Source: Bacillus sp. ISL-18 (GTDB taxonomy: Bacteria; Bacillota; Bacilli; Bacillales; Cytobacillaceae). Taken from it: a stretch of 64,000 nucleotides of DNA. Numbering within the stretch: position 1 is the stretch's first letter; each line of letters begins with the position of its first letter. Below are positions 17,376 through 24,793 of this stretch, piece after piece. Under the pieces are notes generated by a model. That model did not search any database. It had not been told where the DNA came from and worked only from the letters and a program-made list of their open reading frames with translations. Location of the stretch: the NCBI RefSeq assembly GCF_018613415.1, contig NZ_JAGGQG010000026.1:22451-86450 (forward strand), read 5' to 3'. The translations under genes were made by a program, and so were the position numbers.

Positions 17376-18212
17376 TCACACAGTAATCTTTCTATTTAGT
17401 AAAAATTTACTTATCCAAATGGATGTAAATGTAACAAGTAATCCCAATCCGATCTCAAGGAGCAAAAACTCTAATGGATAAAAGAGGTTGCTGCGTTCGG
17501 AAATAACCATAATGATTAACGGGAACAAAAAAACGGCTCCTGCTAGGATGATATAAAGGATTCCAATCACAATCCCTTTCCAACGATAGCTTCTTTCAAA
17601 TAGAATGGCAGTGAAAACAACAAGGATCGCGATGAAACCCAGTCCATAGTATGCTAGAAATTCGCTAAAGGTATTTGGGATGATCATACTAATAAACGTA
17701 CTGGCACGCATGATCTCACTTAGATTCATGATAAAAATATAATCCTCTGGAACAATCCACTGAAACAGTCCATTTTGTAAAGGCAATAAGACGATTTGAA
17801 ACGCAATGAAACCAAGTACCATTAAAAAAATGGCAGTCGCTTTGGCAAAAAATATGTTTAATCTCGAGGTGGGCAGCATCAATAGACGATAAATAAACGT
17901 ATTTTTACCAAACCAGTCACGATACCAGATGAGGAAAATATAAAAAATCATCGCAGCAGCACAAACAGCGATTGGCCCCAAAAACCATAGGGTCTCCAGG
18001 TTGGCTAGAAAGGAGATTTTCCCATTGTGATGAATGTATTCGGCCATTGACCATGATTGTTCGAACATGATACGCTTCACATCATTTTTTTTATTCACTG
18101 AACTTATAAGCACTCCAGCGAATTGAGAAATGAACGTAATCAAAAGAAGGGAAAGATACACTTTAACAAAACGATTGATTTCATAATTCACTAGTTTCAT
18201 ATAATGATTCAT
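17376..18212 (-). CDS. ABC transporter membrane subunit (YtrC/ABC-2 like)
   Basis: 278 aa with about six membrane helices, including a long periplasmic-side loop after the first. It starts immediately at the stop of the ATPase gene. The gene order GntR-ATPase-permease-exported protein resembles the ytrA-type operons of Bacillus, which respond to cell-wall antibiotics. Substrate unknown. Confidence 0.75.
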   Translation of the reverse strand: MNHYMKLVNYEINRFVKVYLSLLLITFISQFAGVLISSVNKKNDVKRIMFEQSWSMAEYIHHNGKISFLANLETLWFLGPIAVCAAAMIFYIFLIWYRDWFGKNTFIYRLLMLPTSRLNIFFAKATAIFLMVLGFIAFQIVLLPLQNGLFQWIVPEDYIFIMNLSEIMRASTFISMIIPNTFSEFLAYYGLGFIAILVVFTAILFERSYRWKGIVIGILYIILAGAVFLFPLIIMVISERSNLFYPLEFLLLEIGLGLLVTFTSIWISKFLLNRKITV

Positions 18213-18899
18213 TTATTGGTACACCTCTCTTAATACATCGATGACCGATTTTCCTTCCGTTAAGCGAAGATCTTCCGTGTAAAATTCCTTTAGAACTTTG
18301 CCATTATCCAAAAGAACAGCTTTATCGATTAAATGTTCAATGTCATTAATCTCATGGGTAGTAATAATCACTCCTCTACCTTCCACTAGATGACTGGAGA
18401 ACACCTCCGCGATCTGTTCCCTGCTGAAAATATCAATACCGGAAAATGGTTCATCCATTAGCACATAATCCACGTCGATTGCTAGTCCTAAAAGCAGGTT
18501 TATTTTTGCGGTGTTGCCTTTTGACAATTCGGCAATGCGCATATCCTCAGATAGTTTGAAAAAACGCAGCAGCTCCCGGGCACGTTCCTGGTTCCAATTG
18601 ACATAAAAGTCATCCATAAAAACACAAGCATCATGAATTGTCATGTGAGTTGGCATCGTGATTGCATCAGGAATAAAGGTAAGTCTTTCATAGGTTCCTT
18701 TGTTCAGCCGCTCATTATCGATTAATATTTGTCCGCTGGTAATGGGTGTTAGACCCATAATCGCTTTTAATGTAGTGGTCTTGCCTACGCCGTTGATTCC
18801 AATTAAACAGGTTATTTCCCCTTGGTTCGCCGTAAACGAAACACCATCCAATACCTTTTTACGTCCATATTTTTTCGTAATATTCTGTATTTCTATCAC
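18213..18899 (-). CDS. ABC transporter ATP-binding protein (YtrB-like)
   Basis: 228 aa. Walker A is GINGVGKTTT, the signature is the variant LSKGN (in AELSKGNTAKINLL) and Walker B is DYVLMDEPFSGID, followed by the switch His in ITTHE. Start GTG 18899 follows AAGGGGGAG. It pairs with the next membrane protein; length and the lack of extra domains fit a small exporter or sensor-type ABC. Confidence 0.88.
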   Translation of the reverse strand: MIEIQNITKKYGRKKVLDGVSFTANQGEITCLIGINGVGKTTTLKAIMGLTPITSGQILIDNERLNKGTYERLTFIPDAITMPTHMTIHDACVFMDDFYVNWNQERARELLRFFKLSEDMRIAELSKGNTAKINLLLGLAIDVDYVLMDEPFSGIDIFSREQIAEVFSSHLVEGRGVIITTHEINDIEHLIDKAVLLDNGKVLKEFYTEDLRLTEGKSVIDVLREVYQ

Positions 18900-18918
18900 T
18901 CTGAAGTCTCCCCCTTAA

Positions 18919-19290
18919 TTAACTTTGACTTCCATCATATTTGTCTTTTATCAAGCTTAACAGCTCATCAAGAGATACATTTATGGGCTTGATGGCAGTG
19001 ACAAACGTATCAACTGCTTCCATAATGAGCTCTTCACGAACTGAATGTAAAATCGTTTGATTGTTGGTGATCCGGCTGGGAAAATTACGTTCAGTATGAA
19101 TCAAACCCTGCTCCTCCATTTCTTTATATGCCTTTTGGGCAGTATTGGGATTAATTTTTAGCATGGCAGCAAGCTCTCGTCTTGAAGGAATATCATGACC
19201 TGCTTCAAGTTTTCCAATCGCAATTTGCTCCTTAAAATACCGAACCACTTGCAAGTACACGGGGTCACGATTATTAAAGGTAACGTTCAT
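18919..19290 (-). CDS. YtrA-subfamily GntR regulator
   Basis: 123 aa: a GntR winged helix (PVYLQVVRYFKEQIAIGKLEAGHDIPSRRELAAMLKINPNTAQKAYKEMEEQGLI) followed by only a short ~45-residue tail, the hallmark of the YtrA subfamily. First gene of the ABC operon; it should repress it by binding the 19365-19379 palindrome and be relieved by a cell-envelope stress signal. Confidence 0.88.
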   Translation of the reverse strand: MNVTFNNRDPVYLQVVRYFKEQIAIGKLEAGHDIPSRRELAAMLKINPNTAQKAYKEMEEQGLIHTERNFPSRITNNQTILHSVREELIMEAVDTFVTAIKPINVSLDELLSLIKDKYDGSQS

Positions 19291-19364
19291 GAAAACATCT
19301 CCTAAATTTCCTACATTTTTAGATTTTCATATGGTATTTTTTAGTGTGTGTACTAATTGGTTCA

Positions 19365-19379
19365 TACACTTTAAGTGTA
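19365..19379 (-). promoter_or_regulatory. Probable operator of the YtrA-type repressor
   Basis: Perfect 15-bp palindrome TACACTT-T-AAGTGTA starting at the last base of the -10 element, so it would cover the transcript start. Confidence 0.65.
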
Positions 19380-19408
19380 CTATACCCGTAATACACACTT
19401 CCTGTCAA
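19379..19408 (-). promoter_or_regulatory. Promoter of the GntR-ABC operon
   Basis: Minus strand: consensus TTGACA (19408-19403), 18-base spacer and TATAGT (19384-19379). Strong sigma-A promoter about 90 bases upstream of the GntR start. Confidence 0.75.
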
Positions 19409-19526
19409 TACCAATTCAGGTAATATTTTATTTACAAACCTAAACGCTATTATGTTTTTAATTTGCTTGCCTGTCTGAGAGGTAATACGAACTTGATGAT
19501 ATAGAAGAGATTTCATCCAGTTCACA

Positions 19527-19560
19527 AAAAAAGACGTGTGAACTAGTCACACGTCTTTTC
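19527..19560. terminator. Bidirectional terminator upstream of the operon
   Basis: AAGACGTGTGA-ACTAG-TCACACGTCTT flanked by A and T runs; it ends the acetyltransferase transcript. Confidence 0.85.
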
Positions 19561-19610
19561 ATTTGCTATTGTAATAAGCCCAAGTCTTCATTCAGTAAGT
19601 CCGACTATTG

Positions 19611-20066
19611 CTAAAATTCCTTCGTCATAAAAACACTATTCCGGTCCTTACGATAATCCGCAAACGGCTCACAGTAATGGAAGCCAAAATCTGCATACAG
19701 CTTTCTGGCTGGCCCAAAGGCATCCATCGACCCTGTTTCCAAACTCAAACGCCGGTAGCCGCGCAACTTCGCTTCATCGATAATATGCTGAAGCATTACT
19801 CTAGCAACACCTTTTCGTAAATGCTTGGAAGACGTCCGCATTGATTTAACCTCGCCATGCTGGTGATTCAATTCTTTCAGGGCCCCGCATCCCAGCAGCT
19901 CCTGATTCTCCCAGACACTCCAAAACGTGATTTCCGGTTTGCGCAGCTTTTCCAGCCCCAGAGCATGAATACTCTCAGGCGGTGAATTCAATGTCATCCC
20001 ATGTAGATGCTCCCTAATCAATTCCTTAATTTCAGGTCCCGTTAAATCATCTATTTTTATTAACAT
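19611..20066 (-). CDS. GNAT-family N-acetyltransferase (YsnE-like)
   Basis: 151 aa, single GNAT domain. The acetyl-CoA site is SMRTSSKHLRKGVARVMLQHI (R/Q-x-x-G-x-A variant), followed by RLSLETGSMDAFGPARKLYADFGF. The pattern resembles YsnE-type enzymes of unclear substrate. It ends ahead of the 19527 terminator and starts 40 bases after the galE stop, so may share a transcript with galE. Confidence 0.82.
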   Translation of the reverse strand: MLIKIDDLTGPEIKELIREHLHGMTLNSPPESIHALGLEKLRKPEITFWSVWENQELLGCGALKELNHQHGEVKSMRTSSKHLRKGVARVMLQHIIDEAKLRGYRRLSLETGSMDAFGPARKLYADFGFHYCEPFADYRKDRNSVFMTKEF

Positions 20067-20106
20067 AAAACATCACCACGCTTGTTAACTCCGCCCCTAA
20101 ATAGCG

Positions 20107-21120
20107 TTAGTCCTCGTAACCGTTCGGATTATTTTTCTGCCATCTCCAGGAATCCTCGCACATTTCCGCGATTCCCTTAGAAGCTGTCCAGCCAAGCTTA
20201 TTTTTTGCTTTTGAGGCGTCAGCGTAACAAACCGCAACATCCCCTGGCCTGCGCTCGACAATTTTATAAGGAATTGTTACATCGGCTGCCTTTTCAAACG
20301 CAGCGACTATTTCAAGTACACTATAACCGGTACCTGTACCAAGATTATAAGCCTCCACACCCTTGGCAGGGAGAATCTTTTCAAGCGCTTTTAAATGGCC
20401 AATCGCCAAATCAACGACATGAATATAATCGCGTACACCTGTACCATCAACCGTTGGGTAATCATTGCCAAACACTTGTAATTGCGTTAACTTGCCAACC
20501 GCCACTTGGGTGATAAATGGCATCAAGTTATTCGGAATACCATTTGGATCCTCGCCAATCCGGCCGCTCTCGTGCGCACCGATTGGATTGAAATAGCGTA
20601 ATAGCGCAATACTCCACTCCTGGTCAGAAACATATAAATCCCGCAAAATTTCCTCAATCATCAGCTTTGTCCGGCCATATGGGTTCGTGGCACTTAGCGG
20701 GAAATCCTCTGAAATCGGCACTCGCTCTGGCATACCGTACACCGTGGCAGAGGAACTAAAGACTAAGTTCTTGACACCGTATCGATTCATGACTTCGCAT
20801 AGGATCAGTGTTCCAGTGATATTATTATGATAATAATGAAGTGGAATCGATACCGATTCACCCACTGCTTTTAAACCCGCAAAATGAATCACGGCCTCAA
20901 TCTGATTTTCCGCAAATACTTTCTCAAGGCCGGCCCGATCGAGCAGATCGACCTCATAAAAGGCAAAATCTTTTCCTGTGAGTTCTTTTACTCGTTGTAA
21001 GGATTCCGGTTTACTGTTGGAATAGTTATCGACAACGATTATTTCATGTCCGGCATTTAACAGTTCAATACAAGTATGGCTGCCGATATAACCGGCTCCT
21101 CCCGTTACTAATACTGCCAT
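20107..21120 (-). CDS. galE: UDP-glucose 4-epimerase, second paralogue
   Basis: 337 aa, the canonical bacterial GalE: GGAGYIGSHT, HFAGLKAVGES, SSSATVYG, the catalytic YGRTK, RYFNPIGAHESGRIGEDP, DGTGVRDYIHV and NLGTGTGYSV. It differs widely from the copy at 7.5 kb (which has DGTCIRDYIHV and lacks the GEDPNG motif). With gtaB it supplies UDP-galactose for surface polymers. Confidence 0.95.
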   Translation of the reverse strand: MAVLVTGGAGYIGSHTCIELLNAGHEIIVVDNYSNSKPESLQRVKELTGKDFAFYEVDLLDRAGLEKVFAENQIEAVIHFAGLKAVGESVSIPLHYYHNNITGTLILCEVMNRYGVKNLVFSSSATVYGMPERVPISEDFPLSATNPYGRTKLMIEEILRDLYVSDQEWSIALLRYFNPIGAHESGRIGEDPNGIPNNLMPFITQVAVGKLTQLQVFGNDYPTVDGTGVRDYIHVVDLAIGHLKALEKILPAKGVEAYNLGTGTGYSVLEIVAAFEKAADVTIPYKIVERRPGDVAVCYADASKAKNKLGWTASKGIAEMCEDSWRWQKNNPNGYED

Positions 21121-21226
21121 ATGATCGCTCCTTTAGTTAGGCTCTGGGGAACTTTATTGCAGTTTCTTAAGCCTCTAATTCTATAATTTATAACTCCATA
21201 TTACCAAATACTTTGTTAAAAAAATA

Positions 21227-21246
21227 GGGGCATGCCTATGCCCCAT
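21227..21246 (-). terminator. Terminator of the serine-hydrolase gene
   Basis: GGGGCAT-GCCT-ATGCCCC; on the minus strand it is followed by TATTTTTTT. Confidence 0.8.
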
Positions 21247-21260
21247 TAACTTACTATATA

Positions 21261-22274
21261 CTAGTGGATGATATTCTTTATATCACTTGCAAGCTGATGA
21301 ATATTGATGTTCTTGTCACGAACATTGAGCAAAATCACGATGATGGTATGATCCTTAAAAAATACATGGAGCGTTTCCCAGCCTCCAACAACTCCCCTGC
21401 TATAAACCTTATTGTCGTTAATGTAGACACCCTCTCCATACTTTGATTGGGGTCCAGGTTTCAACATTTCCTGTAAACTCCGTTCGGTAAGGAGCTTCCC
21501 ACTTAGTAACGCCTCATCAAACAAACAGAGATCAAGAGCCGTTGCATAGATATCCCCACAGCCGAATAGCTCAGCCATATTCAATATATTGACTGGCAGT
21601 TCATAATCCCCCGTCTTTAGATAGCCTTTTGAAGTAAAAGGCATCGGCCTGCTTTGCGTCATAAAACCGGAACGCTGCATCGAAGCTTTGTCAAAAATAT
21701 TTTTTTGAATATAGTTATGTAGTGATTCTCCTGATGCTTTTTCAACGACAAGTCCTAACACGAAATAATTGATATCATTGTAATCCCACTTCTTACCGGC
21801 AGGAAATTTAACGCTGATCCCTTTGAACATATCTTTTGATTTTCCATGGAAAAATAGATTCTCTTCAATTCCCGACGTATGGTTTAATAAATAAATTAGT
21901 TTAATACGGCGGCCATTTGGGAAGTTAGGAATAAACGTTGATACCGAATCCTCCGTGCTCAGCTTTCCTTTTTCCTGAAGCTGCAAAATACTTGTGGCAA
22001 CCATCAATTTAGTGATGGAGCCAATGGGAAAAGTGGTGGAAGGCAAGTTCGCTCTCCCAGAAGCTCGATTGGCCAAACCAATTCCCTCGTTAAAAATCAC
22101 CTTATCTTTCTTCACTACCGCAATGGTCCCATTGACATGTTTGGAAAGTAGATAATCTCGAATTCTTTGCTGTTCAATTTGGGGCTCATGAGTATTCCTT
22201 GCACCAATTTTTGGACTCAAGGAACAGCTTTGAGCAAATAAGAAAAGAGCTATAACAAGGTATTTGAATTTCAT
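21261..22274 (-). CDS. Exported serine hydrolase, class C beta-lactamase/DD-peptidase family
   Basis: 337 aa. An N-terminal signal ending FAQSCS (weak lipobox) suggests export, possibly as a lipoprotein. The catalytic SxxK is SITK (in PIGSITKLMVATSIL) and the second motif is YND (KWDYNDINYFVLG); the third-motif region reads GVVGGWETLHV instead of a clear H/KxG. Such proteins can be wall carboxypeptidases, esterases or just beta-lactamase-like. Single gene, followed by its own terminator. Confidence 0.8.
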   Translation of the reverse strand: MKFKYLVIALFLFAQSCSLSPKIGARNTHEPQIEQQRIRDYLLSKHVNGTIAVVKKDKVIFNEGIGLANRASGRANLPSTTFPIGSITKLMVATSILQLQEKGKLSTEDSVSTFIPNFPNGRRIKLIYLLNHTSGIEENLFFHGKSKDMFKGISVKFPAGKKWDYNDINYFVLGLVVEKASGESLHNYIQKNIFDKASMQRSGFMTQSRPMPFTSKGYLKTGDYELPVNILNMAELFGCGDIYATALDLCLFDEALLSGKLLTERSLQEMLKPGPQSKYGEGVYINDNKVYSRGVVGGWETLHVFFKDHTIIVILLNVRDKNINIHQLASDIKNIIH

Positions 22275-22332
22275 ACAATTTCATCTTCCCTTTAGATTAT
22301 TTTTAAAATATAATTCCATAAATCGTACGTTA

Positions 22333-22416
22333 AAGGCAACTCCATTGGAAAATGGCGGCGCAAACAGTAAAGAACCAAGAGGGCAGCTAACCTTAAATGG
22401 CGACTGCCCGTTTTTA
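22333..22416 (+). ncRNA. Riboswitch-like leader resembling the c-di-GMP-I (GEMM) aptamer, followed by a terminator
   Basis: The leader shows GGCAA, a perfect CCATT-GGAA-AATGG hairpin with a GNRA loop (22342-22355), then CGCAAAC, and a 3' segment GGCGACTGCC, in the order seen in GEMM aptamers (GGCAAACC, GNRA hairpin, GACGCAAAGC, GGUUGCC). A terminator GGGCAG/CTGCCC-GTTTTT (22381-22414) would compete with pairing of GGCA (22335-22338) to TGCC. It sits 60 bases before the next gene. Several conserved positions differ, so the class is tentative. Confidence 0.42.
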
Positions 22417-22477
22417 TGTGCAAGAAAATTCTAATTTTGGGGCATATTATTGAACATAACGGATAAAGGGGGACGCT

Positions 22478-22948
22478 ATGTCTTTAACCATTTATTCCAC
22501 CATCAGCTTAATTGCCGCCATTTATTGTACAGTAAGGCCCAAGATACTGAATACACTGGAACTGACAATGATTTTTCTGCTGGTGATGTATTTGGATAGT
22601 AATATTATGGACCTAGTAATGCTTAATTTCAAAGCCATTGAATTAGCAGATAAAACCTCGGCACACGTTACGTTTTATCTGACCTTTATTGTTTTATATC
22701 CGTTAATCATTGCCTGCTGTATCGATCATTGCCGCAAGGTCCAAGCGAGTTGGCTAAAAATTTTTCTGATTCTGGCTGCGGTTGCAGCCATTGTGGGCTT
22801 AGAAAGTGGGTTAACTTACTTACAGGTGCTTACCTATAAAGACTGGAATTGGACCTATGATTTTGCCCAATGGCTTTGTATTTATATCGTCACCTACTAC
22901 CTTCATTTTCTCTTTCGAAAATTAGTCTTGAAGGAGTTGAAACACTAA
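22478..22948 (+). CDS. Multi-pass membrane protein, unknown function
   Basis: 156 aa, about five membrane helices, Trp/Tyr-rich C-terminal part (YKDWNWTYDFAQWLCIYIVTYYLHFLF). AAAGGGGGAC precedes ATG 22478. Its stop overlaps the next start (TAATG), so the two membrane proteins are co-translated and likely form a pair. Downstream of the riboswitch-like leader. Confidence 0.65.
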   Translation: MSLTIYSTISLIAAIYCTVRPKILNTLELTMIFLLVMYLDSNIMDLVMLNFKAIELADKTSAHVTFYLTFIVLYPLIIACCIDHCRKVQASWLKIFLILAAVAAIVGLESGLTYLQVLTYKDWNWTYDFAQWLCIYIVTYYLHFLFRKLVLKELKH

Positions 22949-23469
22949 TGCTGCTGCCCGATCAGTTTGACCAAAACGAATGGTTTATTATTATATCCCT
23001 CATTCTTACTTATTCATTGATGATCAAACTTCCGAAACGGTTTCCGCTTACCATCACGTTACTGATCCTATTTTTCGGAATGGCTTATGTACAAGTGACC
23101 GACCATATTTTAGCAGGCTTAAGCTTTAATACGTATGATATCAATGACTTCGGCAAATATGAGTTGTTTGATTGGATTGGCTGGTTTATCTACCCGCCAT
23201 TTGGTTATTTTTTTGTTTATTTTTTTGATAAATGGCCGATTCACGGCCGCCTGATCTTTTGGTACATTCTCGGTTGGTCATTCATTGCGATGCTGGTGGA
23301 GTGGATCAGTGTGAAATTTAACTTTTTCAAGTATTATAAATGGAACTTTGCCTACTCTTACCCCGTCTATTTACTCACCTTATGTATTTACCTTTTGTTT
23401 TTCCACTATATAAATTACAGGTTCGAAAAATTAAAAGCATTAAGGAAGCCGGTTACCGAAGAAAAGTAG
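22948..23469 (+). CDS. Multi-pass membrane protein, CBO0543-like
   Basis: 173 aa from ATG 22948 (AAGGAG 12 bases upstream; an earlier in-frame start has no site). About five helices with aromatic motifs (DWIGWFIYPPFGYFFVYFFDKW, FWYILGWSFIAMLVEW, YYKWNFAYSYPVY). The pattern resembles the uncharacterised CBO0543-family membrane proteins of Bacillaceae; no function is known. Confidence 0.65.
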   Translation: MLLPDQFDQNEWFIIISLILTYSLMIKLPKRFPLTITLLILFFGMAYVQVTDHILAGLSFNTYDINDFGKYELFDWIGWFIYPPFGYFFVYFFDKWPIHGRLIFWYILGWSFIAMLVEWISVKFNFFKYYKWNFAYSYPVYLLTLCIYLLFFHYINYRFEKLKALRKPVTEEK

Positions 23470-23562
23470 CTTGTTATATTTTGGAAAGCCGTTGAGACCT
23501 ATAAAAAACAAGCGTATAATAAAAAGATATTTGACATTAGATACTGTCATAGGAGGAATACG

Positions 23563-24471
23563 GTGAAACAGGAAGGTTCAAGATCGATTGCCCTGCCGCT
23601 GACGATTTCGATTATTGCGATTTCGTTCTCGGCTATTTTTGTGAAATGGTCAGACGCACCCGCCTCTATTTTAAGTATGTACCGGATGTGGTTTGCCAGT
23701 ATCCTGATGCTGCCAATCGTTTGGAAAAAGCGTCAAGAATTTAAAAAAATCGTGAAACGAGATTGGTATTTTTTATTTTTTTCCGGCCTCTTTTTAGCGT
23801 TTCACTTTGTTCTCTGGTTCGGTTCGTTAAAGTTGACGACCGTCGCAAGTTCAACCATTATCCTAGCGCTCCAGCCGATTGTTTCGTTGGCGGGGGGATT
23901 CTTTTTGTATAAAGAGCGTACCACCCTTTCTGCCCTCATGACCATGGGCATCGCCATCATAGGGGCAATGATGATTGGCTGGGGCGACTTGGCTTTAAGC
24001 AAGGGTGCGATTATGGGGGATATCCTCTCATTTTTGAGTGTGATATCGGTGGTGGGTTACCTGTTAATCGGTCAATCAACGGTTAAAAAGGTCTCTCATT
24101 GGCTGTATAGTTTTTGCGTTTTTTTATCGGCAGCGATTGTACTGACCATCTATAATCTTTCGGCAGGTGTGGCCGTAACCGGATATCCTGCAAAAGAGTG
24201 GGGGATTTTTCTATTACTTGCCTCCGTGCCGACCGTAAGTCACGTCATCAATAACTGGCTATTAAACTATGTAAATGCCACAACGATTTCCATGAGCATT
24301 TTAGGAGAACCAGTCGGTGCGACCATTTTAGCGTTCTTCTTATTGGATGAAAACCTCGCAGGCTGGCAAATTGTCGGCGGACTGCTCGTATTAGTTGGAG
24401 TCTTTTTCTTTTTGACTAAAAAACAGGAAAAAATAATCCCAGAAGTCGTCAAGGAAGGTAGTTTTAATTAA
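23563..24471 (+). CDS. EamA/DMT-superfamily transporter
   Basis: 302 aa, ten membrane helices in two EamA repeats (residues ~10-140 and ~150-285). GTG start 23563 follows AGGAGG. Such proteins export amino acids or metabolites; the substrate cannot be assigned. Separate from the membrane-protein pair by about 90 bases with its own likely promoter (TTGACA near 23532). Confidence 0.82.
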   Translation: MKQEGSRSIALPLTISIIAISFSAIFVKWSDAPASILSMYRMWFASILMLPIVWKKRQEFKKIVKRDWYFLFFSGLFLAFHFVLWFGSLKLTTVASSTIILALQPIVSLAGGFFLYKERTTLSALMTMGIAIIGAMMIGWGDLALSKGAIMGDILSFLSVISVVGYLLIGQSTVKKVSHWLYSFCVFLSAAIVLTIYNLSAGVAVTGYPAKEWGIFLLLASVPTVSHVINNWLLNYVNATTISMSILGEPVGATILAFFLLDENLAGWQIVGGLLVLVGVFFFLTKKQEKIIPEVVKEGSFN

Positions 24472-24532
24472 AAGATTGAATTCGAAAAAGAGGCTAACCC
24501 AAAAGATGGCTGATGACTAATTTTTGCACACT

Positions 24533-24726
24533 CTGTTGATTGGAGCGGAAGGCACGAAGACTCCTCGAAAATGCTATCGCATTTCCTTCGTGCGTGGGCG
24601 GATTCGAGGATGAAAATTCAAAGTCCTGCGGGAGTACGGGGCAGGGGAGACCCGCAGGAGCGAAGCGACGAGGAGGGTCCCCGTACCGCCCGCGGAAAGC
24701 GAAGTGCCTGGAGCGGATATCAACAG
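24533..24726. repeat. Structured dispersed Bacillaceae-type repeat element
   Basis: A 194-bp GC-rich element bounded by inverted CTGTTGAT/ATCAACAG and inner inverted GGAGCGGA-type ends. Internal complementary blocks (GTCCTGCGGGAGTACGGGG with CCCCGTACCGCCCGCGG; GACCCGCAGGAG) predict a long branched hairpin. The look (GGAGCGGAAGGCAC... GCGAAGTGCCTGGAGCGGA) matches elements I know as repeated between genes in many Bacillus genomes. Short open frames within it have no ribosome site. Confidence 0.7.
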
Positions 24727-24741
24727 ACTAGTTTAATGTAC

Positions 24742-24793
24742 AAAAAAAGAAGGTGCCCCTAAAAGTTATACTTTTGGGACACCTTCTTTTTTT
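24742..24793. terminator. Bidirectional terminator
   Basis: A-run, GAAGGTG, CCCCTAAAAG/CTTTTGGGA and CACCTTC with T7; serves the convergent 24792-26600 gene. Confidence 0.85.

Noticed and set aside
19319..19525. 68-aa leftward open frame
   Set aside because: It covers the promoter and operator of the GntR-ABC operon and has no ribosome site.
24540..24762. Two 63-aa open frames
   Set aside because: They lie inside the structured repeat element and lack start signals.
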